In this document: positions 16,357 to 32,959 of the stretch, one piece after another
How positions within the stretch are numbered: position 1 is the first letter of the stretch
Layout: every line of letters begins with the position of its first letter
Program-made: the position numbers and the translations under genes
Source of the DNA: Pseudoalteromonas rubra
GTDB taxonomy: Bacteria > Pseudomonadota > Gammaproteobacteria > Enterobacterales > Alteromonadaceae
NCBI RefSeq assembly: GCF_001482385.1
Contig: NZ_CP013611.1
Coordinates: forward strand, 2,480,001 to 2,544,000
DNA length: 64,000 bases
Direction: 5' to 3'
Notes under the pieces: generated by a model
Database searches by the model: none
What the model was told of the DNA's origin: nothing
What the model saw: the letters and a program-made list of their open reading frames with translations, nothing else

Positions 16357-16956
16357 CTACTGCCAGGGACGCGCCGCCTGAAGTTGCTGTTCAAACTTAT
16401 CTATCTGAGCATTTAATTGCTCGGTTTCACCGATAAAGTCCAGTCCACTAAGCAGTCGCGCTTTGATATCCGGGCGCACATCAAACGCAATCGGTGCAAA
16501 ATGCTCACTACGCAACTGCTGCGCTGCCAGGTCCACTTCAATCTGAATATCGGCCTGACGTTCACACAAACCAAACAGACTATCCAGAGTACTCGCGGGC
16601 AGACTAATACACAGCATCTGATTATTGCCGCAGTTGTTGAAAAAGATATCGGCGAAGCTCTGTGCCAGGATCACCGTAAACCCGTATTGCTTTAGTGCCC
16701 AGGGCGCATGCTCACGCGATGACCCACAGCCAAAGTTATCCCGAGTCAGCAGCACACTGGCCCCCTGATATTGGGGGGCGTTAAGGATAAACTCCGGGTC
16801 CGGATCCCCTTGATCTGTGTAGCGCCAATCATAAAAAAGCGCCTTGTCAAAGCCGTCCCGACTCGTGGATGTTAAGAATTGCTTAGGAATGATTTGATCG
16901 GTATCGACATTATTTTTATCCAGTGGTGCTAACAAACCACAGTGAAAGACGCTCAT
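16357..16956 (-). CDS. leuD: 3-isopropylmalate dehydratase small subunit
   Basis: A 199-residue LeuD. It pairs with LeuC to isomerise 2-isopropylmalate to 3-isopropylmalate in leucine synthesis. The swivelling aconitase domain shows [20 protein letters not shown] (about 70-90), which shapes the substrate pocket, and the N-terminal [11 protein letters not shown]. Length is normal for proteobacterial LeuD. Its ATG overlaps the leuC stop by 4 bp, so the subunits are translationally coupled. Confidence 0.98.
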   Translation of the reverse strand: MSVFHCGLLAPLDKNNVDTDQIIPKQFLTSTSRDGFDKALFYDWRYTDQGDPDPEFILNAPQYQGASVLLTRDNFGCGSSREHAPWALKQYGFTVILAQSFADIFFNNCGNNQMLCISLPASTLDSLFGLCERQADIQIEVDLAAQQLRSEHFAPIAFDVRPDIKARLLSGLDFIGETEQLNAQIDKFEQQLQAARPWQ

Positions 16957-18356
16957 GCCTGCTCTCCTTGAATATCAGTAAAGTGACCCGCAATCGCAGC
17001 AGCCGCTGCCATCGCAGGGCTCACTAAATGGGTTCTGCCACCGCGACCCTGACGCCCTTCAAAATTGCGATTGGACGTTGACGCGCAGCGTTTACCCATT
17101 CCGAGCCGATCATCATTCATCGCCAGGCACATGGAGCAACCCGGTTCACGCCATTCAAATCCGGCTGCTGTAAAAATGTCCGCCAGCCCCTCGCGCTCAG
17201 CCTGCTGTTTGACTAAGCCAGAGCCCGGAACAATCAAGGCTTCGACACCACTGGCAACCTGTTTGCCTGCCACAACCTGAGCCGCGGCACGTAAATCTTC
17301 AATACGGCTGTTAGTACAAGAGCCGATAAATACTGTATCCACTTTGGCATCGGTCAGTTTTTGGCCTGCACGAAGTCCCATGTAACGCAGTGCACTGCGC
17401 ATGGCTTCTGCTTTGATCAGATCCGGTTCAATTTCCGGATCTGGAATGGCCTCATCGATCCCGATCACTTGCTCAGGGCTGGTGCCCCAGGTGACCTGAG
17501 GTTGGATCTCATCAGCACTGATGATCACTTCGCTATCGAACACAGCATCAGGGTCGGTGTGCAGAGTTTGCCAGTAGGTGATGGCCTGCTCAAAGTCTTT
17601 GCCCTGCGGTGCGAATGGGCGGCCTTTAAGATAATCATAGGTCGTCTGATCCGGTGCGATCAACCCAGCCTTCGCGCCCATTTCAATGCTCATATTGCAT
17701 AGTGTCATACGCGCTTCCATCGACAAAGCCTCAATAGCCGTGCCGCAAAACTCTGCCACGAAACCCGTGCCCCCGGCCGTGCCTAGTTTGCCGATCACCG
17801 CCATGATCAGATCCTTGGCCGTGACAGTGGGTCGCAATGTCCCGGTGATCTCTATTTTCAGTGATTTTGCTTTCTTCTGCTGCAGGGTCTGAGTCGCCAA
17901 CACGTGCTCCACCTCAGAGGTGCCGATCCCATGGGCCAATGCACCAAATGCACCATGCGTTGAGGTATGACTGTCACCGCAGACGATCGTTGTGCCAGGC
18001 AGGGTGATCCCCTGTTCAGGACCCATCACATGCACAATGCCCTGATTCACTGAGCTCAGATCATAAAGCTCAATCCCGAACTCCTGACAGTTCTGTGCCA
18101 ATGCCTGAAGCTGGTTTTTACTGACTTCACTGGCCGCATCAATAGAGCGACTTTTGGTCGACACATTGTGATCCATGGTCGCAAAGGTTTTGTGCGGGCA
18201 ACGTACCGCGCGATTTTTTTCACGTAAGCCCGCAAAGGCCTGTGGCGAGGTCACTTCATGTACCAGATGCCTGTCGATATAGAGTAAATCGGTTTGTTCG
18301 TTAATACTGGTGACCACATGGGCCTGCCAGATTTTGTCGTATAATGTCTGTGCCAC
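16953..18356 (-). CDS. leuC: 3-isopropylmalate dehydratase large subunit
   Basis: A 467-residue LeuC of the aconitase superfamily. The three [4Fe-4S] cysteines are in FIGSCTNSR (about 348) and PGCSMC (about 408-411). [21 protein letters not shown] and QNLFAT-type regions are as in the enterobacterial enzyme. Third gene of leuABCD; 32 bp separate it from leuB, and its end overlaps the leuD start. Confidence 0.98.
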   Translation of the reverse strand: MAQTLYDKIWQAHVVTSINEQTDLLYIDRHLVHEVTSPQAFAGLREKNRAVRCPHKTFATMDHNVSTKSRSIDAASEVSKNQLQALAQNCQEFGIELYDLSSVNQGIVHVMGPEQGITLPGTTIVCGDSHTSTHGAFGALAHGIGTSEVEHVLATQTLQQKKAKSLKIEITGTLRPTVTAKDLIMAVIGKLGTAGGTGFVAEFCGTAIEALSMEARMTLCNMSIEMGAKAGLIAPDQTTYDYLKGRPFAPQGKDFEQAITYWQTLHTDPDAVFDSEVIISADEIQPQVTWGTSPEQVIGIDEAIPDPEIEPDLIKAEAMRSALRYMGLRAGQKLTDAKVDTVFIGSCTNSRIEDLRAAAQVVAGKQVASGVEALIVPGSGLVKQQAEREGLADIFTAAGFEWREPGCSMCLAMNDDRLGMGKRCASTSNRNFEGRQGRGGRTHLVSPAMAAAAAIAGHFTDIQGEQA

Positions 18357-18388
18357 TTGCTACATCCTGTTGTTAATATGAAATCCGC

Positions 18389-21009
<2,621 letters not shown>

Positions 21010-21032
21010 ACCTGATGTCCTCGTTTAAGCAT

Positions 21033-21060
21033 AAAAAAACCCCGCACAGTGTGCGGGGTT
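21033..21060 (-). terminator. leu operon attenuator (intrinsic terminator)
   Basis: A 10-bp GC-rich stem with a 3-nt loop (AACCCCGCAC/GTGCGGGGTT) followed on the minus strand by seven T. It lies between the leader peptide stop and leuA, 24 bp from the leuA start, so it should stop transcription when leucyl-tRNA is plentiful. Confidence 0.85.
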
Positions 21061-21076
21061 TATCGTGTTGCTGCCC

Positions 21077-21160
21077 TTACGCGCAACTACGCCCCGCTCT
21101 TACAGCTAAGCAGTAAGAGGTTAAGCGATAGTGACAACGTAATAATTTGCATGTGGGCAT
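21077..21160 (-). CDS. leuL: leu leader peptide
   Basis: A 27-codon reading frame starting at ATG 21160 with AGGA just upstream and ending at TAA 21077, 17 bp before the attenuator stem. Four of its codons are Leu, all TTA, two of them adjacent (codons 6, 7, 13, 18). In the classic model, ribosome stalling at the Leu codons would prevent the terminator from forming. There is also some antisense dyad with the terminator arm that would have to be folded to confirm. The Leu density is lower than in E. coli leuL. Confidence 0.65.
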   Translation of the reverse strand: MPTCKLLRCHYRLTSYCLAVRAGRSCA

Positions 21161-21185
21161 TGGTCCTGTTGATGAATTGCCTATG

Positions 21186-21214
21186 TTTTAACATGGTCGA
21201 AAAGCACAGATCAA
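21186..21214 (-). promoter_or_regulatory. Candidate leu operon promoter
   Basis: On the minus strand TTGATC (21209-21214) and TTAAAA (21186-21191) are 17 bp apart, about 20 bp upstream of the leader peptide start. The -10 match is moderate. Confidence 0.5.
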
Positions 21215-21450
21215 GCATATTTATTCCCAAAACCCCAGTAAAGCAGGAGCCAACTTGAAATTTTAATTTAAGGATTAAATAAAAATAAGGAGTTTAATAC
21301 CCTCATTCTTTAGTCATTAGAAGGTGAAGGCCTGAGAGATAAAAACAGAGGTGATTTAAATTTATTTAAAATCGGGGCAATTATTTTAGCCAATCACGAG
21401 AGTAAGAGAAGTAATCACGTGCCGACTGACGAGAATGATCGCCAACGCGA

Positions 21451-21930
21451 CATGTCATTCATATTCACCATGTGGCCCGTGAGTAGCTCCCACATCAAGT
21501 GCGGGATGACGGTGGTGTGGGTTATGTCGCCGTGCCATTCTTACTCACCACGTGGCCTGTGAGTAATTCCCGCATCAAGTGCGGGATGACGATGGTGTAG
21601 ATTATGTTGACGTGCCACTCACACTCATCGTGTGGCCTGTGCATAGCTCCCGCATCAAGTGCGGAATGATGATTGTGTAGGTTATGTCGACGTGCCACTC
21701 ATACTCATCGTGTGGCCTGTGCATAGCTCCCGCATCAAGTGCGGGATGACAATGATGTGGGTTATTTCGACGTGTCATTCATACTCGCCGTATAGCCTGT
21801 TAGTAGTTCCCACATCAAGTGCGGGATGACGATTGTGTGGGTTATGTGGACGCATCATTCATATTTACCATGTGACCTGTGAGTAACTCCTACATCAAGC
21901 GCGGGATGACGATGGTGTGGCTTTGTGATC
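21451..21930. repeat. Array of six 80-bp tandem repeats, each with a hairpin
   Basis: Six diverged units of exactly 80 bp start at 21451, 21531, 21611, 21691, 21771 and 21851. Landmarks recur at constant spacing: GTGGCCTGTG, then CTCCCGCATCAAGTGCGGGA, then GTGTGGGTTATGT. Each unit can fold CCCGCA-tcaag-TGCGGG; two stem variants (CCCACA, CCTACA) are weaker. The array lies between the leu promoter and the rRNA operon terminators. There is no coding frame through it. The 21215-21450 stretch before it shows no gene. Confidence 0.9.
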
Positions 21931-21965
21931 GGAAAGTTATACAACTTTTTTAAATCGCACATAGC

Positions 21966-21996
21966 AAAAAACCCGCTGTATCTCTGCAACGGGTTT
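21966..21996 (-). terminator. Distal rRNA operon terminator
   Basis: On the minus strand AAACCCGTTG and CAGCGGGTTT pair (one wobble) around an 8-nt loop and run into TTTTTT. It is the second terminator beyond 5S rRNA. Confidence 0.7.
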
Positions 21997-22257
21997 GACC
22001 TACATGGAAGTACGAATGTCGTTGAGATTCATGGGTGAATTGCAACCGAAGCACCGCTTCGCAGCTATCGTGCAAAGTCGTGCTTTAGCGCGGCCTTTGC
22101 GCAAGGTGAAATGAGCAATTGTAGAGAACGCAGACCTATTCACAGCACAAAAAGAAGCCCTCCACAGGGAAGTGTCCCCAAAGACTGCTAGTACCAGCTT
22201 CATGGATGAATAGGCGACAACGCCATTCTATCTACAGCTTCTTTAAATTACTCCAAA
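21997..22257. other. Post-5S region between two terminators
   Basis: This 261-bp stretch lies between the two rRNA terminators. No tRNA is visible. A 67-codon open frame (22000-22203, minus) exists but has no convincing ribosome site, and its Arg/Cys/Ser-rich product looks like a translated non-coding sequence. It may be a dispersed intergenic repeat of this genus, which I cannot test here. Confidence 0.4.
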
Positions 22258-22291
22258 CGCAAAAAAGCCCGACTCTTTCGAATCGGGCTTT
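22258..22291 (-). terminator. Proximal rRNA operon terminator
   Basis: A 9-bp stem (AAAGCCCGA/TCGGGCTTT) with a T run on the minus strand, 10 bp after the 3' end of 5S rRNA. Confidence 0.85.
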
Positions 22292-22301
22292 CTTTTATTA
22301 G

Positions 22302-22417
22302 GCCCTGGCGATGTCCTACTTTCACATGGGAAACCCCACACTATCATCGGCGCTATTTCGTTTCACTACTGAGTTCGGCATGGGGTCAGGTGGTTCCAAA
22401 ATGCTATGTTCACCAGG
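22302..22417 (-). rRNA. rrf: 5S ribosomal RNA
   Basis: About 116 nt. The 5' CCTGGTG and 3' CGCCAGGG ends pair, and the internal blocks CCACCTGACCCCATGCC and GAACTCAG are conserved in bacterial 5S. Ends are placed by comparison with E. coli and could be off by a few bases. Confidence 0.95.
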
Positions 22418-22534
22418 AAATTCTGTGTGCAAGATGTTTATCAACATCTCACTAAAATCTGGAAAAGCGTATTAAATTCTTATCGTCTACTTTATTTCTT
22501 AACTTCTAACAAACAAAACCACTTTGGCGTTGTA

Positions 22535-25413
<2,879 letters not shown>

Positions 25414-25682
25414 ATACAACCCAAAATAGTTTTGAATTGTAGTGTCAAAGACAGTTTTAACTTCGCCAGAAGTTAAGTAATACTAAAGTAGACGCTAATA
25501 AATTCTTTCGAATTTATCGGCATTTTTCTTTCGAAAACTCTATAGAACAACAACTTTCATTGTCATTCCGAGAATTTAATATCAGCTTTCCAAATTTTTA
25601 AAGAGCAATATCACTCAGTAAGTTACCTTACTAAGCAACAATCATCTGTGTGGACACTTCGAACAAATTAGTTCTAAGTCGA
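25414..25682 (-). other. 16S-23S spacer without tRNA
   Basis: The 269-bp spacer has no tRNA-Ile, tRNA-Ala or tRNA-Glu sequence. It holds a boxA antitermination element (TGCTCTTTA, minus strand, 25599-25607) and AT-rich stretches that presumably form the RNase III stems around the rRNAs. Confidence 0.8.
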
Positions 25683-27215
<1,533 letters not shown>

Positions 27216-27430
27216 AAAGTTTTTTGTTTGGAGTAAACTTCAAACCATGCTCAATGAATTCTGATTTTGTCTGTTTCTACTTTTAAAAAAGTAAAATCAA
27301 AACGAATTGACTATGTTAGTCACTCAGTTCAGTTGAGACTCTAAATTTTTGTGCGTCATTCAGTAAACTGAAATCCGCTGTTAGAACTCAATCTGTACGA
27401 GTGCCCACACAGATGATTGCTTCATATTTT

Positions 27431-27439
27431 TAAAGAACA
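27431..27439 (-). promoter_or_regulatory. boxA antitermination element in the rRNA leader
   Basis: TGTTCTTTA on the minus strand, about 215 bp before 16S, matches the boxA core (TGCTCTTTA) at 8 of 9 bases; a second boxA is in the 16S-23S spacer. It should load the Nus antitermination complex. Confidence 0.65.
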
Positions 27440-27482
27440 GTGCGACTTAATGTCGCTGCGCTGTTAGCGCTGAGGGTTGTGC

Positions 27483-27510
27483 ATTCTAATCACTTCCCAT
27501 TCTATGTCAA
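27483..27510 (-). promoter_or_regulatory. rRNA promoter, proximal
   Basis: TTGACA (27505-27510) and TAGAAT (27483-27488), spacer 16 bp, followed by a GC-starting discriminator (GCACAACCC). Strong sigma-70 promoter about 270 bp before 16S. Confidence 0.8.
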
Positions 27511-27607
27511 CACTTAATTTTGAAAAATTTCAGAACCAAGTTTTATTTGACTCCCAACTCGCTGGCCCGTTGCTTTTCAGCGTTGTGCTCCGTGTCGGTG
27601 GATGCGC

Positions 27608-27635
27608 ATTATAGGGAAATCGAAACCCAGCGCAA
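27608..27635 (-). promoter_or_regulatory. rRNA promoter, distal
   Basis: TTGCGC (27630-27635) and a perfect TATAAT (27608-27613), spacer 16 bp, followed by GCGC, the kind of discriminator that makes rRNA promoters respond to ppGpp. Confidence 0.75.
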
Positions 27636-27798
27636 CCCCTTTTTTGAAGAAAAGTGAGAAAAACAGCGCGTTCGGACAAAAATAAGGCAAGATGCTCATT
27701 TATACACCTTTACTTATGTGTATTTCCTCAATTTCTGTACAAACTCTCTCTTTTTATAAAGAATTCCCGCCGAATTATTTGATTAAAATAGGAAGATC

Positions 27799-28401
27799 AT
27801 GAAAAAGTTCAGTTTGGCTGTATTAGCTGCACTCTCTACAACCGCGTATGCATCAGAAGACATCACAAACCCACTATCCTTCTCAGCAACCGCTGGTTAT
27901 ACCTTCGGTGGTGACACACTAGGGACATTGGTGTACGAAGATGATAGTGACAACAGCGTAAAAGCAGGATCTGGATTAATTCTTGGTGGCGGATTCAACT
28001 ATGCACTCAGCCAGACGTTCGATATTCGTCTGAATGCATCTATTCATCTTGATTCTGCAGACGCAGAAAATGGCGATCTCACATTTAGTCGTTTTGCATG
28101 GGAAGCTATCCCTTACTATTAAGCAAATGAACAAATCAAACTGGGGCTCGGTGTAGGCATAGATTCATCGGTTGAGCTAGAAAATGACTTCGGCAATGAT
28201 ATTGAATTTGACAATGCAGGTAAGTTCATCGTGTCAGGTATGTACACATTCGAAAACTGGAGTGCCAGCCTTGAATTAAGATACAGCGTAGTCGATTATG
28301 AAGTCTCAAAGATCGGCCGCTATTCTGTTGCAAACGAACTTGCACGTGCCAACAAGATTGATGCGAATCACGTTGGTATTTTACTTCACTGGAACTTCTA
28401 A
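27799..28401 (+). pseudogene. Outer-membrane beta-barrel protein gene with one in-frame stop
   Basis: The frame starts at ATG 27799 (AGGA upstream) with a signal peptide (MKKFSLAVLAALSTTAYA). The first 107 codons show alternating strands typical of a small OmpA/OmpW-like barrel and stop at TAA 28120-28122. Reading on in the same frame without a shift gives 92 more codons of the same character (KLGLGVGIDSSVELEND, FIVSGMYTF, SASLELRYSVVDYEV) and ends in HVGILLHWNF-stop, a typical barrel C-terminus with final Phe. A single CAA-to-TAA change would explain it. The barrel made from the first part alone could not close. A sequencing error or stop readthrough is possible. Confidence 0.8.
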
Positions 28402-28454
28402 GTCAGTGGATAAGGTCAGTGGATAAGTCTGGTGAAATACTTTTCACCAGACGT

Positions 28455-28483
28455 AGAAAAGCCGGGCATTGCCCGGCTTTTCT
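28455..28483. terminator. Bidirectional terminator after rplQ and the barrel gene
   Basis: AGAAAAGCCGGGCA and TGCCCGGCTTTTCT form a near-perfect palindrome with flanking A and T runs, serving both convergent transcripts. Confidence 0.85.
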
Positions 28484-28502
28484 GTGTCTTAACTAGTAAG
28501 AC

Positions 28503-28904
28503 TTACTCTGCAGACTGCGCGTCTTCTTGAACTTCTTCAGTCGCAACTGGGCGATCTAGTAGTTCAATGTAAGCCATTGGCGCGTTGTCACCTGCACGGA
28601 AGCCACACTTCAGAATACGAGTGTAACCACCTGGACGATCCGCGAAACGAGGACCGATCTCAGAGAACAATTTACCAACTACTTCTTTATCACGCGTGCG
28701 AGCAAACGCTAAACGACGGTTTGCTACGCTGTCAGTCTTAGCCAGTGTGATTAAAGGCTCAATTACACGGCGCAACTCTTTCGCTTTAGGCAAAGTAGTT
28801 TTGATGATTTCGTGCTTCACCAAAGAACCAGCCATGTTGCTGAACATCGCTTTGCGATGGCTGCTGTTACGGTTTAATTGACGACCACTCTTACGATGGC
28901 GCAT
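28503..28904 (-). CDS. rplQ: 50S ribosomal protein L17
   Basis: A 133-residue L17 ([20 protein letters not shown] start), located near the peptide exit tunnel. Last gene of the alpha operon, directly after rpoA. An acidic C-terminal tail is normal for marine gammaproteobacteria. Confidence 0.98.
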   Translation of the reverse strand: MRHRKSGRQLNRNSSHRKAMFSNMAGSLVKHEIIKTTLPKAKELRRVIEPLITLAKTDSVANRRLAFARTRDKEVVGKLFSEIGPRFADRPGGYTRILKCGFRAGDNAPMAYIELLDRPVATEEVQEDAQSAE

Positions 28905-28943
28905 GACCCTATCCTTCTAACTAAACTAATATAGTAACTTAGA

Positions 28944-29930
28944 TTACTCAGCCAGACTTGCAGGTGGCCAGTTTTCCAGGCGCATGCCCAGAGAAAGACC
29001 ACGTGAAGCTAGCACGTCTTTAATTTCAGTCAGAGACTTCTTACCAAGGTTTGGTGTTTTCAGAAGCTCTACTTCAGTACGCTGTACTAAGTCACCGATA
29101 TATTGAATTTGCTCGGCTTTCAGACAGTTCGCAGAACGTACAGTTAGCTCTAAGTCATCGACTGGACGAAGCAGAATAGGATCGAACTCTGGCTTCTCTT
29201 CTTTTTCTTCCGGCTCAGAAACATCACGTAGATCTACGAATGCTTCCAGCTGCTCAGCAAGAATAGTAGACGCACGACGGATCGCTTCTTCAGGATCCAA
29301 AGTGCCGTTCGTTTCCATATCGATGATTAGTTTGTCTAAGTCTGTGCGTTGCTCAACACGAGCTGACTCAACCGAGTACGCAATACGCTCAACCGGACTG
29401 AATGATGCATCAAGCAGCAAACGGCCGATTGGGCGCTCATCGTCATCAGAGGATAAACGACTAGACGCCGGTACATAACCGCGACCACGCTCAACGCGAA
29501 TGCGCATGCTGATCTCACTATTGTCAGCCGTAAGGTGACAGATCACATGCTCAGGGTTGGCAATAGTCACGTCTCCGTCGTGCTGGATATCAGCCGCAGT
29601 CACAGGGCCTACACCAGACTTAGTCAGGGTAAGGAAAACTTCATCTTTACCTTCTAGAGATACTGCCAGACCTTTCAGGTTCAACAGAATTTCAATGATG
29701 TCTTCTTGTACGCCTTCTTTCGCGCTGTACTCGTGCAATACACCGTCAATTTCAACTTCTGTCACAGCACAACCAGGCATAGATGAAAGAAGTATACGAC
29801 GTAGAGCATTGCCTAGTGTGTGGCCGAAACCACGCTCTAGAGGCTCTAAAACTACTTTAGAACGCGTTGAGCTTACAGCGTCGATATCGACTAATCTTGG
29901 TTTTAGGAATTCGGTTACAGAACCCTGCAT
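28944..29930 (-). CDS. rpoA: RNA polymerase alpha subunit
   Basis: A 328-residue alpha subunit. The N-terminal dimerisation/assembly domain (1 to about 235; [15 protein letters not shown]) is followed by a linker and the C-terminal domain (about 250-328; [21 protein letters not shown]) that touches UP elements and activators. Size and domain layout are standard; it lies between rpsD and rplQ. Confidence 0.99.
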   Translation of the reverse strand: MQGSVTEFLKPRLVDIDAVSSTRSKVVLEPLERGFGHTLGNALRRILLSSMPGCAVTEVEIDGVLHEYSAKEGVQEDIIEILLNLKGLAVSLEGKDEVFLTLTKSGVGPVTAADIQHDGDVTIANPEHVICHLTADNSEISMRIRVERGRGYVPASSRLSSDDDERPIGRLLLDASFSPVERIAYSVESARVEQRTDLDKLIIDMETNGTLDPEEAIRRASTILAEQLEAFVDLRDVSEPEEKEEKPEFDPILLRPVDDLELTVRSANCLKAEQIQYIGDLVQRTEVELLKTPNLGKKSLTEIKDVLASRGLSLGMRLENWPPASLAE

Positions 29931-29954
29931 TTTATCCTCTCTTAACTCTTAACT

Positions 29955-30575
29955 TTACTTCGAGTAAAGTTCGACGATTAGTTGTTCGTTAATGTCCGCA
30001 GACAGATCAGAACGCTCTGGTAGGCGCTTGAAAGTACCTTCCATTTTTGAACCGTCAACTTCAACCCAAGTTGGCTTTTCGCGTTGCTCAGCCAACTCTA
30101 GAGCAGCGATGATACGCGCTTGCTTTTTAGACTTCTCGCGAATTACTACCACATCTTCTGGAGTAACTACGAAAGAAGGAATATTAACAACACGACCATT
30201 AACCATAATCGCTTTGTGGCTTACTAGCTGACGTGCTTCAGCACGTGTGCTTGCAAAACCCATGCGATATACAACATTGTCTAGACGTTGCTCTAGAAGC
30301 TGAAGCAGGTTTTCACCTGTGTTGCCTTTAAGGCGAGCAGCTTCTTTGTAGTAGTTACGGAATTGCTTTTCAAGTACACCGTAGATACGACGAACTTTTT
30401 GCTTTTCACGTAGCTGTAGACCGTAGTCAGATAGACGACCTTTACGTGCGCCATGCTGACCAGGTGCTGTTTCTAGTTTACACTTAGAGTCAATTGCTCT
30501 TACGCCGCTTTTAAGGAACAGGTCAGTACCTTCACGACGACTCAGCTTGAGCTTAGGGCCCAAATATCTTGCCAT
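29955..30575 (-). CDS. rpsD: 30S ribosomal protein S4
   Basis: A 206-residue S4 with an S4 RNA-binding domain (about 95-155; [30 protein letters not shown]). It starts 16S rRNA folding and, in enterics, represses its own operon by binding the alpha leader, which is recognisable upstream of rpsM here. Confidence 0.99.
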   Translation of the reverse strand: MARYLGPKLKLSRREGTDLFLKSGVRAIDSKCKLETAPGQHGARKGRLSDYGLQLREKQKVRRIYGVLEKQFRNYYKEAARLKGNTGENLLQLLEQRLDNVVYRMGFASTRAEARQLVSHKAIMVNGRVVNIPSFVVTPEDVVVIREKSKKQARIIAALELAEQREKPTWVEVDGSKMEGTFKRLPERSDLSADINEQLIVELYSK

Positions 30576-30597
30576 GTTCTTTCTCCTAACCTATTAA

Positions 30598-30984
30598 TTA
30601 TACGCGACGTTTCTTCGGTGGACGACAACCATTATGTGGGATTGGCGTCACGTCAGTGATGTTTGTGATACGGAAACCAGCAGCATTCAATGCACGAACA
30701 GCAGACTCACGGCCTGGACCTGGACCTTTGATGAATACTTCTAGGTTCTTAAGACCGTACTCTTGAGCAGCAGTACCTGCACGCTCTGCAGCAACCTGTG
30801 CAGCGAAAGGAGTAGACTTACGAGAACCACGGAAACCTGAACCACCTGCAGTCGCCCAAGAAAGAGCATTGCCTTGACGGTCAGTGATGGTCACAATAGT
30901 GTTGTTGAAAGATGCATGAACGTGAGCCATGCCGTCAACAACCTGCTTTTTGACCTTTTTACGACGAATTGGTGCTTTTGCCAT
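30598..30984 (-). CDS. rpsK: 30S ribosomal protein S11
   Basis: A 128-residue S11 of the platform ([29 protein letters not shown]-terminal [13 protein letters not shown]). Normal length, third from the alpha operon start after rpsM. Confidence 0.99.
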   Translation of the reverse strand: MAKAPIRRKKVKKQVVDGMAHVHASFNNTIVTITDRQGNALSWATAGGSGFRGSRKSTPFAAQVAAERAGTAAQEYGLKNLEVFIKGPGPGRESAVRALNAAGFRITNITDVTPIPHNGCRPPKKRRV

Positions 30985-30997
30985 AACTTACCCCACC

Positions 30998-31354
30998 TTA
31001 TTTCTTGATAGGCTTGCGAGGACCCTTACGAGTACGCGCGTTAGTCTTAGTACGCTGACCACGTAGTGGAAGCGAACGACGGTGACGTAAGCCACGGAAA
31101 CAACCAAGGTCCATAAGACGCTTGATGTTTAGTGTAACTTCACGACGAAGATCACCTTCAACAGTGTACTTGCCAACTTCTTCACGAAGGATGTCAAGAG
31201 TTTCGTCGTTTAAATCGCCGATTTTAGTAGTTTCAGCGATACCAGTCGCAGCTAAGATAGCCTTAGCGCGAGTTTTACCTACACCATAGATGCTTGTTAA
31301 ACCGATAACAGCATGCTTATGATCAGGAACGTTAATGCCTGCGATACGGGCCAC
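30998..31354 (-). CDS. rpsM: 30S ribosomal protein S13
   Basis: A 118-residue S13 of the head, with the helix-hairpin-helix [13 protein letters not shown] and basic C-terminus. I place the start at GTG 31354, giving [10 protein letters not shown] as in E. coli, where rpsM also begins with GTG. AGGAG is 8 bp from this GTG but only 2 bp from the ATG at 31360. The GTG is part of the S4-binding leader fold. Confidence 0.95.
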   Translation of the reverse strand: MARIAGINVPDHKHAVIGLTSIYGVGKTRAKAILAATGIAETTKIGDLNDETLDILREEVGKYTVEGDLRREVTLNIKRLMDLGCFRGLRHRRSLPLRGQRTKTNARTRKGPRKPIKK

Positions 31355-31433
31355 TAACATATCTCCTATAAATAAACCTGATTATCATCTTGCTGGAAAG
31401 CCCGTATAGGATACCCAACCGACATTCAGGTTT
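31335..31433 (-). promoter_or_regulatory. Alpha operon leader (S4-binding pseudoknot)
   Basis: On the minus strand the spacer before rpsM contains GTATCC, then ACGGGCTTT-CAGCA, then AGGAG and GTGGCCCGT, in the same order and nearly the same spacing as the E. coli alpha-operon ribosome site. ACGGGC can pair with GCCCGT across the start codon to make the pseudoknot that S4 traps. Confidence 0.8.
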
Positions 31434-31445
31434 TACCAATGAAAC

Positions 31446-31468
31446 AGGCTAAGTAAACTACTTAGCCT
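31446..31468. terminator. Hairpin between rpmJ and rpsM
   Basis: AGGCTAAGTA and TACTTAGCCT pair perfectly around a 3-nt loop, 15 bp after rpmJ. Only a short T run follows on the minus strand, so it is probably a partial terminator or processing signal between the spc and alpha operons. Confidence 0.5.
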
Positions 31469-31483
31469 GCACGACTAGATTTC

Positions 31484-31597
31484 TTAGCCTTGCCTTTGCT
31501 TGTGCTTAGGCTCACTGCAGATCACGCGTACCACACCGGCACGTTTGATAACTTTACAGTTACGGCAGATTTTCTTAACGGAAGCACGTACTTTCAT
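31484..31597 (-). CDS. rpmJ: 50S ribosomal protein L36
   Basis: A 37-residue protein, [14 protein letters not shown] at the start and EPKHKQRQG at the end. The zinc-ribbon residues Cys11, Cys14, Cys27 and His32 are all present, so this is the zinc-containing (C+) form. Last gene of the spc operon, 22 bp after secY. Confidence 0.97.
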   Translation of the reverse strand: MKVRASVKKICRNCKVIKRAGVVRVICSEPKHKQRQG

Positions 31598-31619
31598 TAC
31601 TCAACTCCGTAAACAGACC

Positions 31620-32948
31620 TTAGCGGCCGTAGCCTTTAAGGTTCGCTTTTTTCAGCACAGAATCATACTGATGAGACATCAGATGGGTCTGTACTTGTGC
31701 CATAAAGTCCATGATAACCACAACGATAATCAAAATTGATGTACCGCCGAAGTAGAACGGCGTTTGCCACGCCATGGTCATAAACTCGGGCACCAGACAG
31801 ATAAAGGTAATATACAACGCACCGGCCAAAGTCAGGCGTGTCATTACTTTATCAATGTATTTAGATGTCTGCTCACCTGGGCGAATGCCTGGAATAAATG
31901 CGCCAGATTTCTTCAGGTTGTCTGCTGTCTCACGCGGGTTAAATACCAACGCAGTGTAGAAGAAGCAGAAGAAGATAATCGCTGCTGCAAGTACCATCGC
32001 ATACAGAGGTTGACCAGGAGTCAACACTGCAGAGACAGCCTGTAAGAAGTCAGCAACTGGACCTTCACCTTGACCGAACCAGCTTGCAATTCTACCAGGG
32101 AACAAAATGATGCTGCTAGCAAAGATTGGTGGAATAACACCCGCCATGTTAACTTTCAATGGTAAATGCGTGCTCTGCGCTGCAAAGACCTGACGACCTT
32201 GCTGACGTTTTGCGTAGTTAACAACGATACGACGTTGACCACGCTCAAAGAACACTACCAAGTAAGTAACGGCGAATACGATTACCGAAATTACAACCAA
32301 AGCTAATACGTTCAGATCACCTTGACGCGCCATTTCTGCTGTCGAACCGATTGCAGACGGCAGGTTAGCTACAATACCAACAAAAATCAGAACAGAGATA
32401 CCGTTACCAATACCACGCTCTGTAATTTGTTCGCCCAGCCACATCAGGAACATAGTACCGGTTACTAAACTCACCACAGCGGTGAAATAGAAACCGAAAC
32501 CAGGATTTACGACCAACCCATCCATCATATTAGGAAGGTTAGTAGCAATACCGATAGACTGGAATGTAGCAAGCACAAGCGTACCATAACGCGTGTACTG
32601 ACTGATCTTCTTACGACCTTGCTCACCTTCTTTCTTAAGTTCTATCATCGCAGGATGTATGTGCGTTAATAGCTGCATAATAATTGAAGCTGAGATATAG
32701 GGCATAATACCCAGCGCGAGTACCGAGGCACGCTCAAGCGCACCACCGCTGAACATGTTGAACATTTCAACAATGGTGCCCTTTTGTTGCTCGAAGAATT
32801 CGGCAAGTACGGCGGCATCAATCCCAGGGATCGGCACGAACGAACCTAAACGGTAAATAATGATAGCACCCAATACAAACAGTAGTCGGCGCTTCAGTTC
32901 CGCTAGCCCACTCTGTGCGCTTTGCATATCTTGACCTGGTTTAGCCAT
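31620..32948 (-). CDS. secY: Protein translocase subunit SecY
   Basis: A 442-residue inner-membrane channel with ten transmembrane helices. The plug and first helix ([22 protein letters not shown]), the cytoplasmic loop around [19 protein letters not shown], and the C-terminal loop IRPGEQTS are as in E. coli. It forms SecYEG for export of the many signal-peptide proteins in this window. Position after rplO is the usual one. Confidence 0.99.
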   Translation of the reverse strand: MAKPGQDMQSAQSGLAELKRRLLFVLGAIIIYRLGSFVPIPGIDAAVLAEFFEQQKGTIVEMFNMFSGGALERASVLALGIMPYISASIIMQLLTHIHPAMIELKKEGEQGRKKISQYTRYGTLVLATFQSIGIATNLPNMMDGLVVNPGFGFYFTAVVSLVTGTMFLMWLGEQITERGIGNGISVLIFVGIVANLPSAIGSTAEMARQGDLNVLALVVISVIVFAVTYLVVFFERGQRRIVVNYAKRQQGRQVFAAQSTHLPLKVNMAGVIPPIFASSIILFPGRIASWFGQGEGPVADFLQAVSAVLTPGQPLYAMVLAAAIIFFCFFYTALVFNPRETADNLKKSGAFIPGIRPGEQTSKYIDKVMTRLTLAGALYITFICLVPEFMTMAWQTPFYFGGTSILIIVVVIMDFMAQVQTHLMSHQYDSVLKKANLKGYGR

Positions 32949-32959
32949 AGTGTACTTCC

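Noticed and set aside
21451..21930. CRISPR array
   Set aside because: The 80-bp units are tandem and the whole unit is repeated with drift; there are no unique spacers of similar size between identical repeats, and no cas genes are in the window.
22000..22203. Small protein gene of 67 codons after 5S rRNA
   Set aside because: It lies between two terminators, has no ribosome site and codes for an Arg/Cys/Ser-rich sequence without recognisable features; more likely a non-coding repeat.
25414..25682. tRNA genes in the 16S-23S spacer
   Set aside because: No acceptor stem, T-loop GGTTCGA or anticodon arm of tRNA-Ile, -Ala or -Glu was found on either strand.
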